A DNA stretch of 64,000 bases. Origin: Lichenicola sp965198655. GTDB taxonomy: Bacteria; Pseudomonadota; Alphaproteobacteria; Acetobacterales; Acetobacteraceae. Position numbers and translations under genes: made by a program. Shown here in pieces: positions 1-10,102 of the stretch (the stretch's first letter is position 1; the number at the start of each line of letters is the position of its first letter). The notes under the pieces are model-generated. The model was not told the origin of the DNA, searched no databases, and worked only from the letters and a program-made list of their open reading frames with translations. The stretch spans positions 1,674,001 to 1,738,000 of the forward strand of contig OZ240668.1 of the NCBI GenBank assembly GCA_965198655.1, written 5' to 3'.

Positions 1-57
1 GCCGGAACAGGTGGACAGCAGGCCGCCGATGCTGGATCGGCGCCGACACGTCGACGT

Positions 58-75
58 CGATCAGGATCCTGATCG
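58..75. repeat. 18-bp perfect palindrome, terminator-like
   Basis: CGATCAGGATCCTGATCG is its own reverse complement. It lies downstream of the minus-strand dienelactone hydrolase gene, in a 144-bp stretch at the window edge where I see no gene. It has no clear T tract. A related core (CCCGATCAGG...CCTGATCGGG) forms the hairpin at 61733-61759, which supports a role as a transcription terminator. It could also be an operator of a gene outside the window. Confidence 0.4.
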
Positions 76-144
76 GGTGAAGAGGCTCGCGCGAACAACA
101 CGCCGAAGCATTTGACGTGACCTCGAGGGAACGGAGAATGCTCC

Positions 145-1011
145 TTAGCCTACCCCGTGCCCGCGCAGCCAGGCAAGCGCCCGGCCCCACGCGTCCTCCG
201 CGTCCGCCTTGCGGTAGCTCGGGCGGTAGTCGGCATGGAACCCATGCGGTGCGTCCGGATACACCACGGCGTCCACCGTCCGCCCGGCCGCCTGCGCGCG
301 GTGCTGCGCCGCCCGCACGTCGTCCTGCGCGATGCTGGTGTCCTGTCCGCCATACAGCCCCAGCAGCGGGCACTTGAGGCCGGCCGCGAGCTCGAGCGGG
401 TTGCGCGGCTGGATCGGCGTGTCGGCAGTGTTCACCGGACCATAGAACGCGACCGCCGCCTTGAGCCGCCCATCGTGCTCGGCGAACAGCCAGGCGTCGC
501 GGCCGCCGCGGCAGAAGCCGAGCGTGCCGAGCCGGGACAGGTCGCCGTGCTCCGTCCCGGCCCAGCTCGCCGCCGCCGCCAGGTCCGACAGCACTTGGGC
601 GTCCGGCGCCTTGCTGATCACGTCGCGTATGATCGCCTGCGGGTCGGTCATGGTGGACAGGTCCGCCAGCCGCGCATACAGCTCCGGCGCCACCGCGAGG
701 TAGCCCTGGTGGGCCAGGCGGCGGCACACGTCCTTGATGTACTCGTGGACGCCGAAGATCTCCTCGATCACCACCACGATCGGGAACGGACCCGCACCCT
801 CTGGCCGCGCGCGATACGCTGGCAGCGCGCCGCCGGCGACCGGAACGTGCACCTCCCCGGCCACCAGCCCGTCGCTGCCGGTGTGGACCACCTGGGCCTC
901 CGCCCCGCGCGTGGCAGCCAGCGTGATGCCGCCGATCAGGCCGCTCATCACGAAGGCGCGCCGCGGCAGGGGGTAGTCCCGCAGCCCTGCGGTCTCGTCC
1001 ATCGCCGACAT
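145..1011 (-). CDS. Tat-exported dienelactone hydrolase family protein
   Basis: An alpha/beta hydrolase of the dienelactone hydrolase family, 288 residues. The N-terminus carries a twin-arginine signal (PRRAFVMSG, then a hydrophobic stretch and an Ala-rich cleavage region near AEAQ), so the enzyme probably acts in the periplasm. The nucleophile elbow reads GFCRGG, with the Cys nucleophile typical of the family, and the catalytic His lies in APHGFHADY near the C-terminus. I chose the start at MSAMDE because it precedes the Tat signal and lies just after the upstream reductase gene; the frame stays open further upstream. It is the last gene of an apparent minus-strand operon behind an aldo/keto reductase (11-bp gap) and a pterin dehydratase. 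The substrate is unknown; the family cleaves lactones and esters. Confidence 0.85.
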   Translation of the reverse strand: MSAMDETAGLRDYPLPRRAFVMSGLIGGITLAATRGAEAQVVHTGSDGLVAGEVHVPVAGGALPAYRARPEGAGPFPIVVVIEEIFGVHEYIKDVCRRLAHQGYLAVAPELYARLADLSTMTDPQAIIRDVISKAPDAQVLSDLAAAASWAGTEHGDLSRLGTLGFCRGGRDAWLFAEHDGRLKAAVAFYGPVNTADTPIQPRNPLELAAGLKCPLLGLYGGQDTSIAQDDVRAAQHRAQAAGRTVDAVVYPDAPHGFHADYRPSYRKADAEDAWGRALAWLRGHGVG

Positions 1012-1022
1012 CCCGGACCGGC

Positions 1023-2009
1023 TCAACGGTTCAGCGCCGCCATCGCCGCCTCCGGATAGCGCGTTCCGGACGCAGCACCCGCCGGCATCGCCGCCTCGAT
1101 GCGCCGATGGTCTTCCGGCGTCAGCACCACGTCGAGCGAGCCGATGTTCTCCTGGAGGTAGCGCACCCGCTTGGTGCCCGGGATCGGCACCACGTCCTCG
1201 CCCTGCGCCAGCACCCAGGCCAGCGCCAACTGCGACGGCGTGCAGCCCTTGTCCTCGGCGATCTCGCCGACCTGCCTGACCAGGTCGAGGTTCTTCTCGA
1301 GGTTCCCGTCCTGGAACCTCGGGTTGCGACGACGGAAATCGTCGAGCGCGAAGTCGTCGACACTCTTGTACTGCCCGGTGAGGAAGCCGCGGCCGAGCGG
1401 GCTGTACGGCACGAAGCCGATGCCGAGCTCGCGCAGCGTCGGCAGGATCTCCGCCTCCGGCTCGCGGCTCCACAGCGAGTACTCGGTCTGCAACGCGGCG
1501 ATCGGGTGTACCGCGTGCGCGCGCCGGATCGTCGCGGGTGCCGCTTCCGACAGCCCGAGATGACGCACCTTGCCCTGCGACACCAGGGTCGCCATCGCGC
1601 CCACCGTGTCCTCGATCGGCGTGTTCGGATCGACCCGGTGCTGGTAGTAGAGGTCGATGACGTCGACGCCCAGCCGCTTCAGGCTCGCCTCGCAAGCGCT
1701 GATGACGTAGTCCGGCCGCCCGTTGATGCCCTGGAACTCCCCGTTCGGGCCGCGAACGTTGCCGAACTTGGTGGCGATCACCAGCCCGTCGCGCCGCCCC
1801 TTGATCGCCTGGCCGATCAGCGCCTCGTTGTGGCCGCTGCCGTACATGTCGGCGGTGTCGAGAAAGGTGACGCCGGCGTCGATCGCCGCGTGCAGCGTCT
1901 CGATCGAGCCCGCCTCCGGGCGGTCGCCGTAGAACTCCGACATGCCCATGCAGCCGAGCCCGAGTGCGGACACGGTCGGGCCGTCGCGGCCGAGCCGACG
2001 CGTCTTCAT
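1023..2009 (-). CDS. aldo/keto reductase
   Basis: An NADPH-dependent aldo/keto reductase, 328 residues, the usual length for the family. The N-terminus MKTRRLGRDGPTVSALGLG and the GCMGMSEFYG segment are typical of the AKR13-like (YakC/Tas) group. DTADMYGSGHNE holds the catalytic Asp and Tyr, and PIPGTKR near the C-terminus is the NADPH-binding loop. The start codon overlaps the stop of the pterin dehydratase gene by four bases (ATGA), so the two are probably translationally coupled. The physiological substrate cannot be told from sequence; members of this group reduce assorted aldehydes and ketones. Confidence 0.9.
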   Translation of the reverse strand: MKTRRLGRDGPTVSALGLGCMGMSEFYGDRPEAGSIETLHAAIDAGVTFLDTADMYGSGHNEALIGQAIKGRRDGLVIATKFGNVRGPNGEFQGINGRPDYVISACEASLKRLGVDVIDLYYQHRVDPNTPIEDTVGAMATLVSQGKVRHLGLSEAAPATIRRAHAVHPIAALQTEYSLWSREPEAEILPTLRELGIGFVPYSPLGRGFLTGQYKSVDDFALDDFRRRNPRFQDGNLEKNLDLVRQVGEIAEDKGCTPSQLALAWVLAQGEDVVPIPGTKRVRYLQENIGSLDVVLTPEDHRRIEAAMPAGAASGTRYPEAAMAALNR

Positions 2010-2368
2010 GATCCGGTTCCTCCTGATTTTGCCGATGCCCGCTCGATCCGTGCCGCGACGATGAAGTCGTTGCGATGCAGTCCGACGATCGCGTGGGTTT
2101 GCAGGTCGACCTCGACGTAGCCCCAGCCGAAGCGGATGTCGGGATGATGGTTCTGCTGCTCGGCGATGGCGGCGATGGTGGACACGAACCCGAACGCCGA
2201 TGCGAAGTCCGGGAACGCGTAGCGGCGATAGATCACCCGCCCGTCCTCGCCCGGCGTCCAGCCGGGCAGTCCGGACAACAGCGCCTCGACCTCGTCCGGC
2301 TGCAGCCGGACCGCGCCCGGTTGGCAGGCGACGCAGGTTTCTCCGGCCAGCGTCTCGATCGCGTTCAT
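2006..2368 (-). CDS. phhB: pterin-4a-carbinolamine dehydratase
   Basis: A small (120-residue) pterin-4-alpha-carbinolamine dehydratase (PCD/DCoH family). It recycles the tetrahydropterin cofactor of aromatic amino acid hydroxylases. The conserved signature EQQNHHPDIRFGWGYVEV contains the paired active-site histidines. I prefer the start at MNAIETLAG over an ATG four codons upstream, because homologues begin close to the first helix. Its stop overlaps the start of the aldo/keto reductase by 4 bp. No phenylalanine hydroxylase gene lies in the window, so the partner enzyme is unknown. Confidence 0.88.
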   Translation of the reverse strand: MNAIETLAGETCVACQPGAVRLQPDEVEALLSGLPGWTPGEDGRVIYRRYAFPDFASAFGFVSTIAAIAEQQNHHPDIRFGWGYVEVDLQTHAIVGLHRNDFIVAARIERASAKSGGTGS

Positions 2369-2780
2369 AGCCCGTAACACTCCGCCGGCACCTGAACCAT
2401 CGACGACGGGTTGACGCCCACGCGCACGGTGTCGGCAAGGCGGCTGGCATCGTCCGGCTGCCGCAGCACGGTCCTCACCCCCGACGCCTCGAACCGACGG
2501 CCCGCCCTGTCGCCGCTTCGGTCAAACGTCACACGTGCCATCGTCAGCCTGTATCGGTCCGTCCCGCCTGCCAGGGTCACGGTGTCGCGCTCCGCAGCAT
2601 CATCTCGCCGGTCATCTCGGGCCCCGCCATGTGGTTGTAGCTGGTCGTCTCGCCCTGCAGCGTCCGGCCCACGGACCGCGCCGATCCGCACCGGGGCCAC
2701 CGCACCCGGGCAGCGGAACCCTCTTCGAACGCTGTGCCGTCGGGCTTCGTTGCAGCGGGTCCGTCGGCGACCGCGCCGTT
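2369..2780 (-). other. gene-poor stretch with possible decayed small reading frame
   Basis: About 410 bp between the ABC-F gene and phhB. On the minus strand one frame gives a peptide ending near 2578 that contains GRTLQGETTSYNHMAG. A second, offset frame then continues as LTMARVTFDRSGDRAGRRFE and ends at 2365. Both read like protein, but neither has a convincing start or recognised domain. The arrangement resembles a small gene broken by a frameshift. I cannot assign a function and do not call a CDS. Confidence 0.25.
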
Positions 2781-4595
<1,815 letters not shown>

Positions 4596-4635
4596 GGCCC
4601 GGTTCTGGCCGATGGCGCCTCCCTGCGCAACACGG

Positions 4636-5061
4636 CTACTTCCGGGCGGTCTGGTGCTCCGCCTGCTGGCGGAACAGCCGGTCGGCGACCTGCTTCTGCT
4701 GGTCCGACAGCGCGACGTAGAGGCTCCCGAACGCGTCCGACAGCTTCTGCGTGTTGTCGGCATAGGCGCGCGCCACCGCGGCGTAGGACTTCATGTTGTC
4801 GACCGCGTTCATGGTCGCCGCACTCGCGGCGCGGTTGCGGAACAGCGCGTCGGTGGCGGCGGCGTTGTCGCGCATCGCCTGCGCGAAGCCGTTCCACTGC
4901 GCCATCTGCGGCGGCGCGATCTGCAGCGCCGCCTGCAGCGTCCCGATCCGCTGCTCGGCCGCCTGCTGCTCGGTCTGCTCCGCAGGCGGCGCAGCGGCCG
5001 CGACGTTGGCGACCACCGGCGACAAGGCCAGCGCCAGGCCCAGGACCATCGTATGCTTCAT
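4636..5061 (-). CDS. Spy/CpxP-like periplasmic protein (LTXXQ type)
   Basis: A secreted protein of 141 residues. The first ~25 residues (MKHTMVLGLALALSPVVANVAA) are a signal peptide. The mature part is helical and Gln/Ala-rich, with ALSDQQKQVADRLF near the end, which matches the LTXXQ-type repeat seen in Spy/CpxP-like periplasmic chaperones. A good ribosome-binding site (AAGGGGAAG) sits about 6 bp before this ATG. It lies 19 bp downstream of the Gly-rich secreted protein gene and may be co-transcribed with it. A role in envelope stress is inferred from the family only. Confidence 0.7.
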   Translation of the reverse strand: MKHTMVLGLALALSPVVANVAAAAPPAEQTEQQAAEQRIGTLQAALQIAPPQMAQWNGFAQAMRDNAAATDALFRNRAASAATMNAVDNMKSYAAVARAYADNTQKLSDAFGSLYVALSDQQKQVADRLFRQQAEHQTARK

Positions 5062-5080
5062 CGTGTTCTTCCCCTTCGCC

Positions 5081-6283
5081 TTAGCGCCGACCGCGGCCGC
5101 CGCCATGGCCGCCCCACCCGCCGCCGCCATGCCAACCGCCGTATCCGCCCCCGCCGCGCCCGCCGCCATATCCGCCGCCACGCCAGCCATACGACCCGCC
5201 GCGCCCGCCGCCGAACGGCCGTCCACCCCATCCGCCGCCGTGCCATCCGTCATGGCGATGCCAGCCGCCCCGGGCGGCGACCAGGCCCCCGACTACGCCG
5301 CCGGCGACGGCGGCACCCACCACCGGACGGAACCCTTCGCGCCGCCCGTCGCCGTAGCCGTAGCGCGAGCCGTCGTAGCCGCCGCGCCAGATCCCCCAGC
5401 CGCCGCGCCCGGCGCGGTCCCATCCGTCCACCGCCACCAGGGCGAGATAGGACGAGGTGAGCGCCAGCAGCGGGGGCCCGATCAGCAGCGGGTAGACCTG
5501 CGGCGCGAACACCACCGGCGGCGGTTCCGCCGCGATCAGCAACGGCGGCGGCGGCGGCACCAGGATCGGCGGTGGCAGCGCCGCATAGAACAGTTGCTCC
5601 GGCGCGACCGCGGGAGCCGGCACCGGCGGGACACCCGTTGCCGCGAATGCCGCCGGTGCGCCCAACACGATCGGCGGCGGCGCCACGAACAGCGGCGGCG
5701 GGGCGTAGACGACGTAGGGCGTCGCGAACAGCAGCGCCGGGCCGCCATCGACCACGGCACCGTTCCAAACCCAGTCCGGTTCGCTCCAGCCATAGCCGGG
5801 CTGCCACCAGCCGACGCCGCGCTCCCACCGCTCCGCCAGCCCGGCGCCCACCAGCGCCCCGGCCCCGATGCCGAGCCCGACGGCCAACCCGCCATGTCCG
5901 CCGCGCCAGCCGCCGAACCGGTATCCGTAGCGCCGACCGGCAAACCCGGGATACCTTTCCCCGAAGCGTGGTCCCGCGCCACGGCCGACGAAGCCGCCAC
6001 GCGCGCCGAAGGCCCGGCCGCCACCGAACCCGCCCGGCCCGCGATCGCCAAAGCCGCCCGCCCGTCCGCCGAACCCATGGGAATAGAAGCCAAGTCCGCC
6101 TGCGGGCCGGCCGACCGCTCCGTCATGGCCACCATGCCCGCCACGACTGCCGGACCAGAAGCGCCCTTGTGCCGAGATCGGGGTCGGACCGGACAGCACC
6201 ATTATCAGGGACAGGCCGAAGCCCATCCAAAGGCGTGCCCGCCCACTGGCGGGCGGCGGTCCATCTCGCGTCGGCGGTGCCAT
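5081..6283 (-). CDS. Gly-rich secreted protein of unknown function
   Basis: I do not recognise a named family. The predicted 400-residue protein starts with a basic segment and a hydrophobic stretch (MGFGLSLIMVLSGPTPISAQ) that looks like a signal peptide. It is then extremely rich in Gly, Arg and Pro, with GYRFGGWRGGHGG-type stretches, a Pro/Ala-rich middle (VAPPPLFVAPPPIVL) and a C-terminal tail made almost entirely of Gly-Trp-Tyr-Arg-His. The glycine bias suggests a disordered or surface-coating polypeptide. The start may be MAPPTRD (used here) or the internal Met just before the hydrophobic stretch. The gene precedes the Spy-like gene. Confidence 0.6.
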   Translation of the reverse strand: MAPPTRDGPPPASGRARLWMGFGLSLIMVLSGPTPISAQGRFWSGSRGGHGGHDGAVGRPAGGLGFYSHGFGGRAGGFGDRGPGGFGGGRAFGARGGFVGRGAGPRFGERYPGFAGRRYGYRFGGWRGGHGGLAVGLGIGAGALVGAGLAERWERGVGWWQPGYGWSEPDWVWNGAVVDGGPALLFATPYVVYAPPPLFVAPPPIVLGAPAAFAATGVPPVPAPAVAPEQLFYAALPPPILVPPPPPLLIAAEPPPVVFAPQVYPLLIGPPLLALTSSYLALVAVDGWDRAGRGGWGIWRGGYDGSRYGYGDGRREGFRPVVGAAVAGGVVGGLVAARGGWHRHDGWHGGGWGGRPFGGGRGGSYGWRGGGYGGGRGGGGYGGWHGGGGWGGHGGGRGRR

Positions 6284-6304
6284 CGACCTGTGCTCCCTGC
6301 TGGC

Positions 6305-6366
6305 CCGGACTACACGGTCCGGTTGTGGCACCAGTAGGGCGAGATTGCGACGATCCTGTCACAGGA
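6305..6366. promoter_or_regulatory. inverted repeats between otsA and Gly-rich gene
   Basis: Two short inverted repeats lie in the 141-bp spacer. CCGGAC-6-GTCCGG is at 6305-6322, and the odd palindrome TCCTGT-C-ACAGGA is at 6354-6366. Either could terminate otsA or act as an operator for the Gly-rich gene that follows on the same strand. No T tract is present, so an operator is as likely as a terminator. Confidence 0.25.
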
Positions 6367-6424
6367 CGTCGACCGGTCACGAAAACCGCGCTGGTCGCCC
6401 GGCGCGGTTAACAAGAGGGCGGAC

Positions 6425-7915
6425 CTAGTTGACGGAGCGCGAACCGGGCTGGGTCGACACGATGCGTATGTCGTTGCCGGTCCCGGTGCGCCGCTCGACC
6501 GGAGATTCCGGCCGCTGCGGCCGTGCCGGACGAGGCACCTCACCGCCTGCACGCGACAGCGCCGAGACGAAGGACCGGCCCCAGCCGAGCGCGGACGCGT
6601 CCTTGATCGCCTCCCAGCACGCCTTCCAGCGGTCCTGCCGCTCCGGCCGGCTCATGCGCAGCGCCAGGTCCAGGGCGTCGGCGATCTCGTCCGGATCGAC
6701 CGGGTTGACCAGGATGGCGGCCCCGAGCTGACGGGCGGCGCCGGCGAACTTCGACAGCACCAGCACGCCGGGATCGTCCGGGTCCTGTGCCGCGACATAC
6801 TCCTTGGCAACCAGGTTCATGCCGTCGCGCAACGGCGTCACCAGCCCGATCCGGGCTTCGCGCATGAAGCCCGCGATCGCGTCGCGCGGCACGCCGCGGC
6901 TGATCAGCCGCAGCGGCACCCAGTCCGACTCGCCCAGCCGGGCGTTGATCGCCCCGGCCGCTCCCTCCAGGTCGTCGCGCAGGGTCTGGTAGGCGTCCAC
7001 GTCCTGCCGGCTGGCGGCGGCGATCTGCAGGAAGGTGGTCTGTCGGATCCACTCGTGCCGGCTCTCGATCAGGCGGCGGTAGCCGGCCAGGCGATGGCGC
7101 AGGCCCTTGGTCGGGTCCATGCGGTCGACGCCGAGGATCAGGCTCTGCCCATCGAGGCTGCGCCGCAGCCGCTCGGTCTCCGCAGAGCCGTGCGCGTCCG
7201 CCGCCATCTCGGCGAAGTCGCCCGGATCGATTTCGACCGGGAACGCGCCGACCCGTATCTGCCGGTTGCCGAGCTGCAGCCCGCCTCCGGCCAGGCGCGC
7301 AGCACCCGCGATCCGCTGCGCCGAGGCGGAGAAGTTTTCCGCGTCGTTGGCGGTCTGGAAGCCGAGCAGGTCGGCCGACAACAGGTCGCGTATGAACAGC
7401 GCCGCGTCCGGCACGCTGGAGATCATGTCCGGGCTCGGGAACGGCGTGTGCAGGAAGAAGCCGATCGGGCAGGACACGTTGCGGGCGCGCATCACCGCCG
7501 CCATCGCCAGCAGGTGGTAGTCGTGGATCCAGATGGTGTCGCTCGGACGCAGCAACGGCAGCAGCACGTCGGTCAGGCGCGTGTTGACCGCCCGGTAGCC
7601 TTGCAGGGACCGCCGGTCGAAGTTCATCTGCTCCGGCAGCGAATGCATCAGCGGCCAGAGCGTGCCGTTGGAGAAGTTGTTGTAGTAGAGCTCGTGCTCC
7701 GACGGCGTGAGGTCGACGGTGGCGTATTCCACCGAGCCGTGCTGCACCGTCTCCGGGACTTGGGCCCCCTTGCCCTCGGAGGTCCGCCCGCTCCAGCCGA
7801 ACCACAGCCCGCCCTGCCGTTCCATCAGGTCGTTGAGCGCCACGGCGAGGCCGCCCGCCTTCGCGTCCCCGGTCGGGATCGAGACCCTGTTGGAGACGAC
7901 CACCAATCTGCTCAT
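6425..7915 (-). CDS. otsA: trehalose-6-phosphate synthase (GT20)
   Basis: Glycosyltransferase family 20, 496 residues. It makes trehalose-6-phosphate from a nucleotide-activated glucose and glucose-6-phosphate in the cytoplasm. VVSNRV at the N-terminus, the IWIHDYHLL loop, GVDRMDPTKGL and the C-terminal DGMNLVAKEYVAAQ segment are OtsA hallmarks. I used MSRLVVVSNRV as start. The C-terminal ~40 residues (RPARPQRPESPVERR) are a disordered tail beyond the fold. The gene lies 162 bp downstream of malQ on the same strand, so it may have its own promoter. No otsB phosphatase gene is present in this window. Confidence 0.93.
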   Translation of the reverse strand: MSRLVVVSNRVSIPTGDAKAGGLAVALNDLMERQGGLWFGWSGRTSEGKGAQVPETVQHGSVEYATVDLTPSEHELYYNNFSNGTLWPLMHSLPEQMNFDRRSLQGYRAVNTRLTDVLLPLLRPSDTIWIHDYHLLAMAAVMRARNVSCPIGFFLHTPFPSPDMISSVPDAALFIRDLLSADLLGFQTANDAENFSASAQRIAGAARLAGGGLQLGNRQIRVGAFPVEIDPGDFAEMAADAHGSAETERLRRSLDGQSLILGVDRMDPTKGLRHRLAGYRRLIESRHEWIRQTTFLQIAAASRQDVDAYQTLRDDLEGAAGAINARLGESDWVPLRLISRGVPRDAIAGFMREARIGLVTPLRDGMNLVAKEYVAAQDPDDPGVLVLSKFAGAARQLGAAILVNPVDPDEIADALDLALRMSRPERQDRWKACWEAIKDASALGWGRSFVSALSRAGGEVPRPARPQRPESPVERRTGTGNDIRIVSTQPGSRSVN

Positions 7916-8077
7916 GGCATTCTCCGAGTGTCGGGCCAACGGCCGCGTCGGCCGAGCGGGGTGCCGCTCAACCACCCGGATGACGAGGACGACCGACGCG
8001 GGGACATCTTAACGCAAACACTAAGCGCCATGGTGGAATCAAGTTGCACCAAACCAGACAAAAGCTCCAGCCCGGCG

Positions 8078-10102
8078 TCAGCCCTGCCGCTGCTGCTCCA
8101 GGCGGCGCAGCCTGAGGATGGTGCGCTCGCCGGACAGCACCGCGCCGGCCGGATCGTGCAGGCGCCGGCGCCAGTTCGGATGCTCGTCCACGGTTCCCGG
8201 AACGTTGGGCTGGTCCTCCAGGCCGAGCACGTCCTCGGTCGGCACCATCGCCAGCTCGCACGCCGAGCCGCCGACCTGGGCCACCGCGGCGTCCACCACC
8301 GGCATCGCATCCCACACCGCGGGTATCGGACCGGACGCGGCGCCGCTCGCCTGCATGGCTGCCCAGAGCTCGGCCCGTGCCGTCACCCGCTCGGCGAGCT
8401 CCCGCTGCTCGTCCGCCTCCGACCCGCCGAGGCCGCGCCTGATGCCGACGTCATGGCCCTTCCACCAGCCCGCCACGGTCGGCAGATCGTGGGTGCTGGT
8501 CATGGCGCTGGCCTGTTTGGTCCAGAGGGATGGCGCGGTGAACCCGTCCTCGTCTCGCTCGAACCACAGCACGCGCATGCCGTCGATGCCCGACTGCTGC
8601 AGCCGGTCCTGGAAGCCGGCCGGAACCGTGCCCAGGTCCTCGCCCAGCACGATGGCGCGGTGACGCAGCGACTCCAGTCGGGTCAGGCGGATCAGGTCGG
8701 TCTCTGGAAGCTGCAGGTATGCGCCATCCGCGGCGCCACGGCCTTCGGGAATCACCCAAAGCCGGTTCAGCCCCATGGCGTGGTCGATCCGCACGCCGCC
8801 CGCGTGGCGCATGGCGCCTTCCAGCATCTCGACAAAGGCGCGGAACCCGTTCGCCCGCAGCCCGCGGCCGGAGAACGCGGTGATGCCCCAGTTCTGCCCG
8901 GCCCGCTGCAACAGGTCGGGGGGTGCCCCCACCGTCAGCCCGATCAGGGTTTCCGCTTGTCGGCTCCAGCAATGGCTGCCGCCGGAATCGGTGCCCACCG
9001 CGAGGTCCGATACCAGGCCGATCGCCATGCCGGCCCGTGTGGCCGCCTGCTGCGCCGCACCGAGCTCTTGGTCGGCGCGAAACTGCAGCCAGGCGTGGAA
9101 CGTGATCTCGTCCGTGTTGACGGCGGCGAACTGGACCGCACCTGGCGCACGCGGGTCGCGGAACGGCTCCGGCCAGTCCTTCCAGTGCCAGGCGCCGTCC
9201 TGCTTGCGCCACAGATGGGCGTGCAGCGCCTCGAACAGCGCGTGCGACTGGAGCTTGTCGCCCTGCGCCGCGCGCCAGTCGGCGAACCCGTCCTCCGGCC
9301 CTCCGGCGTCGAAGCGGCGGCGCAGGCGGGCGAGCCGGTCCCGTCCTACCGCCGGCCAGTCCACCAGGTCGAGCGCTTCCAGCCGCGCCGCCTCCTCGCC
9401 CGGATCCTCGACTGCCACGTGCAGCACGTTGAGCATGATCCGGCTGGACGGCGCGTACGGGCTGAACCGGTCCGGATCGGCGGAGAACTGCGCGTGCACC
9501 GGGCTGATCGACACCGCCGACGCGCCGTGGCCGGCTGCCTCGCGCACGAACTCGGCGAGGGCCGCGAAGTCGCCGACGCCGCCATCGCCCGGACGGCGCA
9601 GCGCGTAGAGCTGCTGCGCCAGGCCCCAACCGCGCGGCGCGTGGCCGCGGTCCATCCCCGGCGCCGCGAACGCGTCCGCAACCCCGAAGCAGCGCTGCGG
9701 TGCCACCGCCACGCTGGTCTCGCACCCGTCGATCTCCAGGCGGTAATAGCCGGGCTCGGCGGGCAGGATCACGCAGGCCCGCCCGTCCCGCGCCGCGGCG
9801 GTGCCGGACGAGACCGTCCCGTGCTCGTCTTCCATCCGCCAGGCCCCCGGACGCACGGCAAGCAGCAGCTCGGCGCCCGCATCCCCGGTCACGCGCGGCG
9901 GGAGCGCCGCGTCCTCCCGCTCCAGGCCGTCGATCAGCTCGCGTACGTCGCCATCCGAGCGCGCGTCGAGCCCGAAGGTCGCGAGCACCGCCTGGAGGTT
10001 GTCCGGCGTGACGGCGTGCATCTTGCCGAACGCGTCTTCCCAGCGCGTCGACACCCCGGCACGCTCGGCCAGCGTTCGCAGCAGCCCGTCCTCGACGCTC
10101 AT
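8078..10102 (-). CDS. malQ: 4-alpha-glucanotransferase (amylomaltase)
   Basis: GH77 4-alpha-glucanotransferase, 674 residues. It transfers maltodextrin segments between alpha-1,4-glucan chains. Seen in the sequence are GVRIDHAMGLNRLW with the nucleophile Asp, the LGEDLGTVP segment with the acid/base Glu, and STHDLPTVAGWW with the transition-state Asp. An N-terminal ~150-residue beta-rich extension precedes the barrel, as in the long proteobacterial MalQ form. The start ATG overlaps the glgB stop by 4 bp (ATGA), so this is a tightly coupled operon member. It would recycle short glucans released during glycogen metabolism. Confidence 0.92.
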   Translation of the reverse strand: MSVEDGLLRTLAERAGVSTRWEDAFGKMHAVTPDNLQAVLATFGLDARSDGDVRELIDGLEREDAALPPRVTGDAGAELLLAVRPGAWRMEDEHGTVSSGTAAARDGRACVILPAEPGYYRLEIDGCETSVAVAPQRCFGVADAFAAPGMDRGHAPRGWGLAQQLYALRRPGDGGVGDFAALAEFVREAAGHGASAVSISPVHAQFSADPDRFSPYAPSSRIMLNVLHVAVEDPGEEAARLEALDLVDWPAVGRDRLARLRRRFDAGGPEDGFADWRAAQGDKLQSHALFEALHAHLWRKQDGAWHWKDWPEPFRDPRAPGAVQFAAVNTDEITFHAWLQFRADQELGAAQQAATRAGMAIGLVSDLAVGTDSGGSHCWSRQAETLIGLTVGAPPDLLQRAGQNWGITAFSGRGLRANGFRAFVEMLEGAMRHAGGVRIDHAMGLNRLWVIPEGRGAADGAYLQLPETDLIRLTRLESLRHRAIVLGEDLGTVPAGFQDRLQQSGIDGMRVLWFERDEDGFTAPSLWTKQASAMTSTHDLPTVAGWWKGHDVGIRRGLGGSEADEQRELAERVTARAELWAAMQASGAASGPIPAVWDAMPVVDAAVAQVGGSACELAMVPTEDVLGLEDQPNVPGTVDEHPNWRRRLHDPAGAVLSGERTILRLRRLEQQRQG

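Noticed and set aside
5081..5250. Tandem DNA repeat in the Gly-rich gene
   Set aside because: The repetition reflects Gly codons (GGC/GGN) rather than an exact tandem unit; no fixed period is seen.
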